64,000 bases of DNA from Phragmites australis (Eukaryota; Streptophyta; Magnoliopsida; Poales; Poaceae), in contig NC_084922.1 in assembly GCF_958298935.1 (NCBI RefSeq), forward strand, positions 16,742,501 to 16,806,500, written 5' to 3'. The notes beneath the pieces are model-generated. The model worked only from the letters and a program-made list of their open reading frames with translations. It made no database searches and was not told the origin of the DNA. Position numbers and translations under genes: made by a program. Below are positions 43,455 through 54,844 of the stretch, piece after piece; position 1 is the first letter of the stretch, and each line of letters starts with the position of its first letter.

Positions 43455-44349
43455 ATGACACTGGTAAGTTCTTGCATTTCATTTAGAACATCTACTTTTC
43501 CATTTGATATCAACTGAGTAGTAACATGGCGACAACCCGGTCAAAATCTTTCACTTACTGCGTATTTGGATCTGATCTGAGTTTCGCAGTGAGGATGGCG
43601 AGCAAGCTGAACCATCCTTGTTCTGGAAAATGATCAGAAATTTGTAATTTGTCGGTAGCTTTTCAAATCGTTAACAACGATTTCCTGTCTAGTTGGAAAG
43701 TGGAAGGAAACCGATCGAGCATGGAGGTTCGCAGCCGTGTGGGTCACTGGATCATAAGCCGCCATTATCCATGGTCGTTACGGGAGTTCCTTCGTGTACA
43801 TAGTGTTTCCGTACTAGAAAAGTCTAGTACGATATCGATCGTGGATTTGCGTTGGTTGGCAGCACCCCACAACAAGTTGGAACAAAGGCTGCCAAATGAT
43901 TACTGATACTTATCCAGATAAAGAAGTAATTCTTTTCTCTCAGCTCAATTTGCTACATTTGATGATCGCACATGATCAGTGGACTAAGCCAACTTCTAAC
44001 AATTATTGAAGACCAGCTCATATCTCCTATGCCATGGCCAACGTCCTCTCATGCTGCACGATGGCGCGCGCAAGTACCTTCATCGGTGCAGTCCGCCCTA
44101 CTTCCGACACAGCCTCAGGGCCCCTCCTCCCCTGCTGACATCTCATCTTTCTTCTGTATCATCTTGCTTCTCTCCGCAACACATACTGCCATAGCCATCT
44201 GTTACCAACCCATCCCATGTGGAGGCCCATAAACTACCTGAAATCCAGAAGCTGTTACCAACCCATCCCATGTGGAGGCCCATAAACTACCTGAAATCCA
44301 GAAGGACGGGCCCAAGCTGGTCACCAAGAGATCGATCAGGCTCCAGACA
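43455..44349. other. Spacer between V and Y, no gene recognised
   Basis: There are short frames only, including an 86-codon frame at 43972-44232 without a known motif. It contains a 53-bp tandem duplication listed separately. Confidence 0.4.
44199..44304 (+). repeat. 53-bp perfect tandem duplication
   Basis: The unit CTGTTACCAACCCATCCCAT... ending TCCAGAAG occurs at 44199-44251 and 44252-44304 without a difference. Confidence 0.95.
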
Positions 44350-44887
44350 TGATATACCGGCCGCATGTATAACAACTCCAGATACTATAGAATCGAATCT
44401 GCGGTATCTGATACACCCGAAAATCTAGAAAATGTATACTACGAAGGTCCCAATTTGTTGCCTAACTCGAGAACGACTAGTATCCAAGTCAAATTCATCT
44501 GCTTTATCGTGGTAGACAAGATAAAAGACTTCCTATCGACTACGGTTAGATAGAAAGCGGCATATCAGCCCTATATAAAGCGGGGACCCAAACCCTGAAA
44601 AGGGGAGAGGCATTTGCAAGTCGACGCAAGCACCAAGATCATATGAGATACTCAGTGACATCATCCTTAGTTTAGCTTAGATCTGATCTATTCCCCATAC
44701 TAGGTCTAGACACATTGCTTGTACTCAAAAGAATATATACACATCACCATCCATACAGGACATAGGGTATTATTCCAACCAGAGACCTGAACATGTCTAA
44801 ATCGTGTGTCTCGATTCGTGTTCAATCCCTAATCTCAAAGGTACCTCAGTCAATTACGGACATATTGTCAGCAACTAATCTTCGACA
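44350..44887 (+). repeat. Element Y left LTR (5'-truncated)
   Basis: It matches 58090-58613 closely, with CCCTATATAAAGCGGGGACC at the TATA box and ACTAATCTTCGACA at the end. The first ~70 bases of the LTR are missing. Confidence 0.9.
44572..44579 (+). promoter_or_regulatory. TATA box of Y LTR
   Basis: TATATAAA, conserved in all four Y-type LTRs of the window (about 14410, 44572, 58298, 60938). An LTR promoter element by position. Confidence 0.6.
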
Positions 44888-44909
44888 GTTGGCGCGCTAG
44901 GTAGGGGCC
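44888..44909 (+). promoter_or_regulatory. Primer-binding site of Y
   Basis: GTTGGCGCGCTAGGTAGGGG lies directly after the LTR. It resembles the TGGCGC...GGGG primer-site type of Tat elements. Confidence 0.6.
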
Positions 44910-44934
44910 TTCTTCTGTTTTTTAGGATTGATCA

Positions 44935-45160
44935 TGTCTCGAGTTCACATCCACGTTGGTTTCTCTGACGATGTTTCTACGACCACTTTGAGTCAGTGGA
45001 AGCCATCTACTCATCGCCTCCTGCCAAATCTGAGATCCTCTTTGGAGCTATGGTTTTCCGCTGGGACAATCAAGGTGGACTGATCAACACTGGTATTCTC
45101 GAGTCTAGCCCATTGGACGCATACTGTGAGGTGAAACATCTCGACCGGGATCCCAAGTAG
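44935..45160 (+). pseudogene. Y leader frame / gag N-terminus (long copy, frameshifted)
   Basis: It begins MSRVHIHVGFSDD and, with one frame change near 44970, continues to LDAYCEVKHLDRDPK. The same frame is intact in the short copy (58660-58887). It lies just after the primer site, at the start of the element's coding region. Confidence 0.6.
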
Positions 45161-45276
45161 CCTAACGTTCTCCAGTGCATACACACCGACAGCAACGATG
45201 AGAATTAAGAGAGTGGCCACGACAACTTGGTCGACAGCCAGAGCAACCGCGTAGCGAACATGCCCTTAGGTAGCTT

Positions 45277-47002
45277 GTAGAGATTATTTTAGGGCATGTA
45301 TGTGATTTTGGTGATTAATGATAACATAGTTAATGGGACTAACATGTTTGTCAAGTATATGCTCTAGTAGGTCTCATGGATGCAATACATTAAGAAGCCA
45401 CTGTAGCCATGACAAAGATTGATTGAATTGAAGAAGTCCCAAGAAGATTTGCCTCACCGGATGGTCCGGCGCAGAAGAGTTTGTGCACAACGGAGTATTT
45501 CTGTTAGTGGAGTTCAAAGGAATACACTCACCGGAAGGTCCGGTAATGCCAAAGTCATACTCACCAGATTGTTTCTGACAAAGAGGGAGAAAGCTGAAAG
45601 ACTCACCGGGTAGTCTGGTGTTCAACATATATACACACCGAAGTGTTTTGCTTCTCACTGGATAGTCCAGTGTTCAGCATATATACACACCAAAGTGTTT
45701 TGCCCAGAAGCAAAGAGAAAGTAGAGGACCTCACACGACGGTCCGATGCTCAGCACTGAGCAACACCAAAGCATTTTGCATCAGGACAAAAGAAGTTGAA
45801 CTCACTGGAAGGTCCGGCGTTCTGAGTTGAATACACCGGATGGTTGCGCTGGAGCATTTCTTGCAGAGAAGGCTGCAAGTGCTGAAGAATGAAGATCAAC
45901 CCACCAGATGATCTGGTGATCTATGCTATGTACACCGAAGAATCACACTGGAGCATTTTACACAGAGAAGCAAGAAGTGGCTTGGTTGGATCAACACAAC
46001 TCATCGGATAGTCCGGTGATGAAGTTCAAGTTACATCGGACAATCCGTTCACAGAGGCTTTGACTAGAGGTTCAATAGCTAGTTTCTAAGGATGTACATA
46101 CCGAATGTTAACGTCGGAACATCCGGTGTTCATAGTTTCTGTGAGCCATTAGGGCAACGACTAATTGGCGAGTTTGAGGCTATAAATACCCCTCCATTCA
46201 GCCATTTGAAGGTATGGCAGTGTGCTAGAGTCCAGAGAAACCTAGATACACTTGAGAAGACATTCAAACCACCAAAGTGCTAAAAGTGATCATTCAAGTC
46301 AATTAGCATATAGATTAAGAAGTGATTAGTGCTATTAGATCTAGAGAGAGTATTGCTAGATGATTACTGCCTAGAGAGTGCATCAAGGAGTGATCTAACC
46401 TTGTACTAAGTGGCACGTCGGCACCTTGGAGTCATGGTGACTCGCCGGCACCTCGAGCCAAAGTTGCTCAGGCTTGTTGACCCTCCGACTTAGTGTAGAG
46501 CGGCGGCAAGATATGTGTACGGGAGACGCGGAGACCCTTGCCTTGTTGTCTCAAGCTCCAAAGTGAAGATAGTGACAAGTGACTGGAAAAGAGGCTAGCG
46601 GTGAGACCTTGCCTTGGTGGCTTATCCGGGTTGAGGTCTTACCTTGGTGGCTTAGTTGCTCAAGAGTTGTGACCGGAAGAGTCTTGATGACCGAGAGCAT
46701 ATCCTTTTTGGAGCTCCAACATGGACTAAGGGTGGCATTCATGCCATCGATACCATAAGATAAAAATCCCTTGTGTCGAGTTTGCTCTATCTAACTTATT
46801 TACGTTTTCGCATTTACTTACTTGCAATTTACCTTCATAGATATGTTGTAATCTCTTTTAAATGGTAGAGTAGACACACTAGATAAACCTAGAGCACATT
46901 TAGATAGAAATTGATATAGGTTTATCTTATGAAGTTTTTGGAGCCAGTTAGGTTTTTAAGTGTCCTAATTCATCCTCTCTTAGGACGTCACCGATCCTTA
47001 TA
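45277..47002 (+). mobile_element. Solo LTR of family W inserted in Y (long copy)
   Basis: It starts TGTAGAGATTATTTTAGGGC and ends ACGTCACCGATCCTTATA. It is the reverse complement type of the W LTRs at 35319-36912 and 40137-41646 (GTAAATGCGAAAACG, CGCCGGCAAG and CACCGGA words). There is no primer site or gene, and Y coding sequence resumes right after it. The ends are decayed, so the duplication is only seen as a partial AGCT on both sides. Confidence 0.85.
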
Positions 47003-48540
47003 AGCCGAACAAATCGATTCATGTTCATGGCTCAAGGTGTCGGAACCTCACCCGATGGCAGTAGATCAAAACGCCACAGAAAACAATGGTGCCAGGATTC
47101 CCGGGGACCCAGTAGCCACAGCCGTAGCCCACTATACCAGCAACGCTGGAGATATACCACTAGGAACATTTGTGGCTGGTGCCCAGTTAGCTCACAATAC
47201 TACTAATCATCGACGGACTGCGGGAGGTCAGGTGCCCTTTGGTCTTCAACAATAACTTTCGATGGGTACCACTCCACCAGCACTAGTCCTGAGATCGAGG
47301 AACGGATACTCTCAGGACAACTGTCACGAGGCTTCATTGACTTAGCCGCAACCAAGCCTCGACAGTGGTGTCTTCATTACTCCAGAGGCTAACGTACATG
47401 GCGCTCATCTGATTCTAAGATCCTTCCCTGAGTTGGGTCTGGTGAATCCTTTAACCCCATGTTCAATCAAGTGATGGCTTTACTCGATGCGGCTTAGACC
47501 CAAGTTGCTTGAGTAAATAACCCTGGCAGCTCTAGGCACCTGAGTCGGCAAGGCACCGGTTAGAGGAGTCATGGACACGGACATCCCTGAGTCGAGGAAT
47601 CGCATATGGGAAGCTCAGGCAATTGGGGTTGTGCGCAGTCCTATAGGCCAAGCTATAACTGCCCTATTCATAGGTGCAGGAACTAGGAAGACTTGAGAAA
47701 CTGCATCCCTCATGATCGGCACGATCTATGAAGAGTGATAGGCAACCGTCATGAGGAACGCTGTGAGGACGACCAACGCTATAATGAGCGTAGATCTCTA
47801 GGAAGGGACAATCGACGTGACTCCCCTGTTTGAAGGAATAGACATGACAGTCCTCCTCTGCCTCCTGAAGCGTTTGATGGGGGCTGTGAATAGGAACAGG
47901 CGTGATAGTCCTCCTCTGCCTCGTGAAGAGTTTGATGAGGGTTGTGAAGCCTTCACACCTGAGTTCCGGTCGATACGTGGTCCGAGAAGTTCAAAGCGGG
48001 TCCTTTCCAAAAATACGATAGAAAGCTCAATCCCAATGAGTGATTGCAGAAATATACCACTGTTATTCAAGCGACGGCCTATGACAACAACGTGATGGTC
48101 AACTATCTACTGATCGCGCTAGATGGGCCAGCACAATCCTGGTTGTTAAACTTCCCTCCCAACTCGATTCGATCATGGGCCGAGCTGAAGGCTCAGTTCA
48201 TCACCAACTTCCATGGCACGTTCGAGCACTCAGGAACGGAGAACGATCTTCATCAGCTGAATCAAGATAAAGACGAATCTCTTTGAGACTTCATACGGAG
48301 GTTCAGCGATAGGTGCAGCACGATCCCAGACATCTTCGATGAGTCAATCATCATGGCCTTTAAGTGAGGCATCAAGGACAAAGATCTGGTTGGCAAGTTA
48401 GCCACTAGAAAGATCCAAACAGTCAAAGAGCTCTTCGAGTTAGCTGACAAGTCTGCAAAGCATGCTGAAGCTCGGGAACATGCCAAAGATCCCCAGCCTG
48501 GCAATGACATTATCGAGTCCTCGAAGAACGGGGGGGGGGG
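47003..48540 (+). pseudogene. Element Y gag
   Basis: Several frames with stops. The best part (48044-48286 and continuing) reads DGPAQSWLLNFPPNSIRSWA then ELKAQFITNFHGTFE, the classic retrotransposon Gag core of gypsy elements. It goes on to RRFSDRCSTIP and KSAKHAEAREHAKD. A gag spacer with VAGAQLA and QVPFGLQQ is at 47037-47255, and the linking part 47260-47960 is degenerate. Confidence 0.8.
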
Positions 48541-49041
48541 AATAAACCGGTGACAAGCGCAAAGGTCCAGACACGACTGTAGCTACAAACGATAGGAGGA
48601 AGTCGCGCAACACCTGGGATAACAAAGGCCTAAGCCGAGGTGGTGGAAAGTGGTGTCCCGTCCATCGAACCAACAAACACGACTTTGACGAATGCCACAT
48701 CATTAAAAAGAAGGATGATGATAAGCTCAAAGCCACTGTTGTTGAGTATCACAGCAAACAAGCCAAGCCTTAAAGATGACGAACCAGAATTTCACAGGGC
48801 CGATCAGAGCTTGACACACATCTTCGGATGATCTGTCGTGTATGAGTCGAAGAGACAGTACAAAGCGGTCGAGAGAGAGGTCAACCTAGCTCTAACAGGA
48901 CCTACTTGATACCAAGTGGTCAGAGGTCCCGATTACCTTCAACCAAGCTGACCACCCAGCTGCGGTTCCACACCCTGGTCGATACCCGGTCGTGGTCCAA
49001 CCTACTATCCTTAACATCAAGATACATCAAGCATTGGGTAT

Positions 49042-49374
49042 ATGGGTAGTTCGCTTAATCTCATCTTTTCCAAGATGTTAGACAAGATGAGAATTTCAAG
49101 GTCGGAGCTCAAGGCAGGAGTTGAGCCTTTTCATGGTATAACCCTAAATTCATCCAATATAACCCTTGGCCAGATTGCACTGCCAGTCATGTTCGGAGAT
49201 CCTAACAACTTCCATACAGAGAAGTTAACCTTTGATGTCACAAACTTTGAGATGGCTTACAATATGATTATAGGCCGCCCAATGCTGGGCAAGTCCATTG
49301 CCGTGTTGCACTACGCGTATCAAACACTCAAGATCCCAGGCCCCAAAGAGGTCACAACTGTCAAAGGGGATTAG
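49042..49374 (+). pseudogene. Element Y protease region
   Basis: The frame carries GSSLNLIFSKMLDKM (the residues after the usual DTGSS), FHGITLNSSN, FDVTNFEMAYNMIIGRPML and HYAYQTLKIPG, typical of the Tat retropepsin region. The catalytic Asp triplet itself lies upstream in a damaged frame. A charged linker (49452-49670) follows. Confidence 0.8.
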
Positions 49375-49829
49375 CGTGCAGTGGTCAAATAAGATAAACA
49401 GAGCTTAGATATGATCGAGCATTCCTACCGGATGGCAACTACTTTAAAGGTGTGGAGTCTAAGCACCAGAAGCATCAAGCCGATGTTGAGGTTGAGGATT
49501 CCAAGTTCGTAAGTCTTACTGGCACTTCCAAGTCCAATGAGGCCGCCAAAGGAGATTACAACGACGGTGCCAAGGACAAGAAGAGTGATGGTGGTGTCAA
49601 GGCGATACCCATCGACCCGTGTGAATCAGCCAAGATGGTTAAGATAGGGGTTGACCTTAATCCCAAATAGGAACTCGAGCTTATCACTTTTCTCTAGGCG
49701 AACCACGATGTGTTTGCATAGCAATCGTCCGATATAACCGAGGTCCCTAGGGAGGTGATTGATCATCGACTAGCTATGAAACCCGACGCCAAATCCGTGA
49801 TGCAGAAATAGCGAAGGTTTACAGAGGAT

Positions 49830-50420
49830 AGGAAGCAAGCTATCCAGGAGGAGGTCGAAAAAGTCCTAAAGATGGGCTTCATTCGAGAGGTTCGTCATCC
49901 TACGTGGCTCGCAAATCCCGTCCTCGTGAAGAAACCTAATGGCAGGTGAAGAATGTGTGTCGACTTCACCGACCTCAACAAAACCTATCATAAGGATCCT
50001 TTTCCTCTCCCTCGCATCAACCAGATCATCGACTCTACGACGAGTTGTGCCTTGCTATGTTTTCTAGATGCCTATTCGGGGTATAACCAAATTAGCATGG
50101 GGGTAGAGGATGAGGAGAAAACTGCTTTTGTTACAACCTCAGGAAGTATCATATGATGCTTAATCCCAAGAAGTGCTCATTCGGCGTTCCATCCAGCAAG
50201 CTTCTCGATTTTCTGGTGTCAAGTCGAGGCATCGAGGCCACTCCACATAAAATCGAGACGCTTCACCAAATGCGATCACCTCAAACACTAAAATAAGTTC
50301 AAAAATTGACATGATGCATAGCAGCCCTTAGTCTATTCATCTCCAGGATGGGCAAGCGAGGGATGCCTTTCTTCAAGCTGCAGAAAAAACACAACTAGTT
50401 CTGAGTGGTAAGAAGAAGTG
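49830..50420 (+). pseudogene. Element Y reverse transcriptase with catalytic centre deleted
   Basis: Blocks RRFTEDRKQAIQEEVEK, GFIREVRHPTWLANPVLV, MCVDFTDLNKTYHKDPFPLP and LDAYSGYNQI are present up to EKTAFVTT (about 50130). The next recognisable block is MLNPKKCSFGV (50157). The segment that should lie between, with the YxDD motif, is missing. The enzyme cannot have worked. Confidence 0.85.
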
Positions 50421-50479
50421 GAGAATGCCTTCTAGGATTTAAAAAAAGGTATTTATCATCTCTGTTAATTCTAGCACTA

Positions 50480-51363
50480 CCTAACGAAAAAAGATGAGCT
50501 ATTTTTGTACATTGCAGCAACCCCACGAGTTGTAAGCACGGTCATGGTGGTCGAGCGGGAATGTCCCGAGAAAAAGGCCAAGGTCCAAAAACATGTTTAC
50601 TACGTGAGCGAAGTCCTACAAGACACTAAGCTACGGTACCCACTAGTGTAGAAGTTGCTATATGCAGTCTTGATATCTTCCTGGAAGCTATGACACTATT
50701 TCCAGGTGCACAAGATCACTGTTATGACAACATATCTGCTAAAGGGTGTCATACGCAACAGGGAGCCTACTGGACCAATCGCGCAATGGGCGGTCGAGCT
50801 TAATGAGTTTGACGTACACTAAGCATCGTGAATAAGCGTTAAGTTGGGAGTACTAACGGAATTCATCGCCGAATTGACACGCGTCGAAGAAACAAAGCCA
50901 AGTGTGATCTAGGACCATTGGGCGCTCTTCTTCAATGGATTGCTCACGCTTCAGGGCTTAGAGGCTGGCATTGTACTTCAATCTCCAACAAGCGATGAAC
51001 TCGGTACGTTGTTCAATAAAATTTTAAAGCTTCCAACAATATTGCAGAATATGAATGACTGGTAAACGGGCTCCGCATAGCTTCATCAATTGGAATCATA
51101 CGACTTCTCGTGAAAGGGGACTCATAGCTAGTCGTAAACCAGGTGCAAAAGGAGTAGCAATGCACAGACGACAACATGACGGTTTATTTGAACGAGGTGC
51201 AAAAGCTTGAGGAAAAGTTTGAAGGGCTAGAAGTAACACACATCATAAGGAATGATAACTCTGGTGCAGATGAACTTGCTAGACTCGCTTCTTCTCGAGC
51301 ATCAGTACCCATGGGAGCCTTTGTTGAGAAACTCCTCAAACCATCTGTCCCGACAGTTCGGTG
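50480..51363 (+). pseudogene. Element Y RNase H (two-part)
   Basis: Remnants include YPLVXKLLYAVL, HKITVMTTYLLKGVI and GPIAQWAVELNEFDV. A second RNase H-like domain ends in VTHIIRNDNSGADELARLAS (51176-51363), which is typical of Tat elements with duplicated RNase H. Stops are present. Confidence 0.78.
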
Positions 51364-51399
51364 AACAGATGCTTCCCAACTCGACTAGCAGTCTGGTCA

Positions 51400-52620
51400 G
51401 GTCAGCGAGACAGAACTTGTAGATCGGTAGCTGCACAACTCGAATGTGAGCCGACTTGGATAACCCCATTCTGAGCCTATCTCGAAGGTCGAGAGGTCCC
51501 TAACGATCATGCGTCTATAGAGAAAATTGCTTGTAAGTCCAAGCTATACGCTTTGGTAGACGACAAGCTCTACCAAAATGGGAGCAACAGAATCTTGATG
51601 AAGTGCATCACTCAGGAAGAGGGTAATAAAATATTGTTTGCTATTCATGGAGGCATGTGTGGTAATCATACATCTTACTGCACCTTGGTTGGAAAAACTT
51701 TCCGCCAAGGATTCTATTGGCCGACTGTCCTCCAAGATGCTTTCGAGCTAGTCAAAAAGTGCAAGAGCTGCCAATTTTTTCGAAGACAGACCACTCCACC
51801 AACCCAAGCTCTGCAAATAATTTCTCTTTCTTGGCATTTCTCCGTTTGGGGCTTGGATATACTAGGACTGTTCCCAAGGGCCCAAGGTGGTTATAAGTTC
51901 CTATTCGTGGCTATCGACATGCTCACTAAGTGGATCGAGGCCGAACCCGTGGGGAAGATAACTACGGAAGCAGGTAAAAAAGTTCACGAGGAGCATAATT
52001 ACTCGATTCGGAATTCCACATCAGATAATTACAAACAACAGTAGCCAGTTCAAAAGTAGGAGCTTTATCGCATTCTGTGAAGAATTTGTATCAAAACTTG
52101 TTTCGAGTCAGTAGCTCACCCTCAAAGTAATGGTGGTCAGGTTGAGTGCGCCAATTATATATTCTTGTAGGGTATCAAAACTCAGGTTTTAACAGGCTAA
52201 AAGCCTACCCAAAACGATGGGTGAAATAGCTTTCCTTGGTACTATGGGCCATTAGCACTTCGACTAACAGAGCCATCGGTGAAACTCCTTTCTTCTTAGT
52301 CTACGGAGCAAAAGCAGTGCTCCTAATCGAGTTGAAGTATGGATCGTCTCGAGTGGAAAGTTACTCGGAAGGAGGGCAAGAGCAATCACGAGCGGATGAT
52401 ATCAATTTACTCGAGGAGTATTGTGATCGAGCATCCATTCGAGTGGCTAAGTATCAACAAGCGTTGCATAGATATCAGAGTCAAAAAGTCCAACCCAGGA
52501 CACTCACTGCTGGGGACCTTGTTTTACGAAAGGTGTAGAAACATGCTTAGTGCCATAAGTTGCCACCTAAGTGGGAAGGGCCATATATAGTAGTTGAAGT
52601 AACTCGACTTGGATTAGTAC
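51400..52620 (+). pseudogene. Element Y integrase
   Basis: The 51553-52044 frame carries DKLYQNGSNRILMKCIT, HGGMCGNH, QGFYWPTVLQDA, CKSCQFFRRQTT and the first catalytic region WGLDILGLFPRAQGGYKFLF with IDMLTKWIEAEP. The second and third acidic residues fall in damaged sequence (52045-52235). The 52236-52538 frame is the C-terminal part (STNRAIGETPFFLVYGAKAV ... LTAGDLVLRKV). Dead by stops and frameshifts. Confidence 0.85.
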
Positions 52621-53780
52621 GACTATCTACTCCAAACGAACGGTGAGATACTCAAAAACTCATGGCACATCGACCAACTATGACAGTTCCATACATAGAT
52701 AAGGTAAGTCGATTACATTCTGATCAAACTGACTATCCTATTACATATTGTTAACAGAAAGAATTCAACTCGCTCTTGCAAATAGTGAAGATCCACCACC
52801 TCCAAGAGTTCAGAAGTATGTGAACCCCTAATTGTTCTCAAACGAGTTGAGGAATCTCTTTCGTTCCTCCACGGAGCGACAGCTAATTGTCCCGGGGATC
52901 GGCCATCGACCAGCGTAAGGGCCAGGGAACATGGCTGAGGCGAAGACCCTGCTGGAGCTGCTAACCGGTGCGGATGATACCAGGTGGCCTTCTGTAGGAT
53001 GTGAAGGCGATCTGACGGTTGTCAACAGAGAAGACGATTGTACTTTCTTCACCACCAGAGGCTCGGGGGCTCCACTGCCGAAGACCTCATTGGCAACCTA
53101 TTCGATGATCTCATAAAGATCACCACCATCTTCATCTCCCTCCCGTGTAGCTCACGTCACCAACTCCTGTGCCGCTCGTTTCGTGGCGTCAGCATCGAGG
53201 AAACGCTGGAGGTGGCGGGTGAAGGGTCGATGACCTCCGACGAACATCCTGCTCTTTCTCCCCTTAGGCCTTTCAATCGATTCCTCCTCATCGGAGAAAA
53301 TGATGATAACACCGGGTGGAACCATGGGAAGAGGCCTTAGGGCTAGAGGTCCTACTCCTCCTCTTTTTGAACATGGCTCGGGAGATGACAGTGGAGTGGA
53401 AGCCATAGTTTTAAGCTCTACAAGTTTCTACTAGGCAATGGGCAGGGAGAAAGGAAGGAGACGGGGTGAAAATAGATAGCCTCGTACGTACCTATTTATA
53501 GTTGTGGAAATGGGTCATATTGCGAAAATGGTGCCGTCAAGATCCAATAGTGTCGGGCGTGATGACAAGGCCGCCCCGGTCACGCAGCACGTTGGGCGAA
53601 AGTCGAGGAGGCATTATGACTTGTCTAATCTCTGCAAAGAGGAGTGTGGTGTCATTATGCCATGTTAAAATCAAAGGTTGAGGTGAAAATGAGTACGAGC
53701 GGGAGTGGGTTTTTAATGCGCGCCTACCTGACTGTTCAATTTTCACTAGATGACTATAACACACTTGCTGCTATACACCC
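52620..53780. other. Element Y 3' region before the tandem repeats
   Basis: Short frames occur on both strands. The minus-strand frames at 53764-53537, 53406-53152 and 53055-52828 are Ser/Pro-rich and may be the 3' end of the antisense gene, but no motif is recognised. Confidence 0.45.
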
Positions 53781-53789
53781 AGGGGCTTA

Positions 53790-54270
53790 TACCCTCGAGC
53801 ATGTGGTCGAGAAGAATGAGTCAATGCTTATGCTCTACTCTTTGCTCAATCCAGCCATCAAGCAAAGAGTCGGAGGCTACATCATGTATTTTTTATGCTT
53901 ATACTTCACTCTCTATTTAACTATCACGTTAACCAGAGAGCTAGGAGTTACATTGTTTGACGACAGTGCTTATGCTCCACTTTCTACTCAAACTTAGTTA
54001 TTGAGCAAAGAGTCAGGAGCCACATTGGGTATCTTATGATGCTACAGCTCGACTCTCTGTCTTGATTATCACATCAAGCAGAGAGTTAGAGGCTACATCG
54101 CTTACTTTTGATGCTACGGCTTTACTCTCCACTCGATCCAATCATCGAGCAGAGAGCCAAGGGCTATATCGTATATTTTCGATGGTACAAGTATGTTCTT
54201 TATTACTCTCCGATCGAGTATGTTTTCCTCCTCGGCTAGAGAGTCGGGGGCTACATAGTATATTTATTCA
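53790..54270 (+). repeat. Degenerate ~75-100-bp tandem repeats
   Basis: A unit with the core CAGAGAGTCGGAGGCTACATCG followed by a T-rich stretch and ACTCTC... recurs about six times (53866, 53935, 54010, 54077, 54155, 54237). Such repeats are common in the 3' region of Tat-type elements. Confidence 0.75.
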
Positions 54271-54844
54271 GTAAGAATGTACTTTTTGCAAAAGTGTATT
54301 TGGCTTCGCGTCAACCGCATTGGATAGAACCAGCAAAGGCATGTGTTGGGTTGATGACGGACAACTATACCTAATAAGGCATAGCGGCACAAGAGATTAT
54401 CAGACATCTCACATCTAACAGCTAACAAGGTTCTAAAGTTCTAGTCCATTCTATGTGTGTCTCTGTCGAGTTCATGTTCACACGCTGGTCAAAACGAAAG
54501 TTGATGAAAATTTGTAAAAGATTATCATGTTATTCCTGTTTCTAGTTTTATACTAGTCTTTTTCTCGTTATTATGGTTGCTTCGAGTGGTTACTCGAAGG
54601 CCAATGCATCTAATCATCTATCTAGTTAGTTTTTAGGTGTTAACGGATATTCGGTCAACTAAATGCGAGGATGGTTACAACATTTACTAATCATTATTTG
54701 CATCTACTTGTGCTAACTCTATTTTATCGATAAGAAAATAGCAAGCAATAGCATAATAGATAGGCAAAATAACAGTAATGTTTACATAAATACCCAAGTC
54801 ATGGAACAAGTTTTGAATGTTTTGAGTCAAATCAGTAAGAAGGG

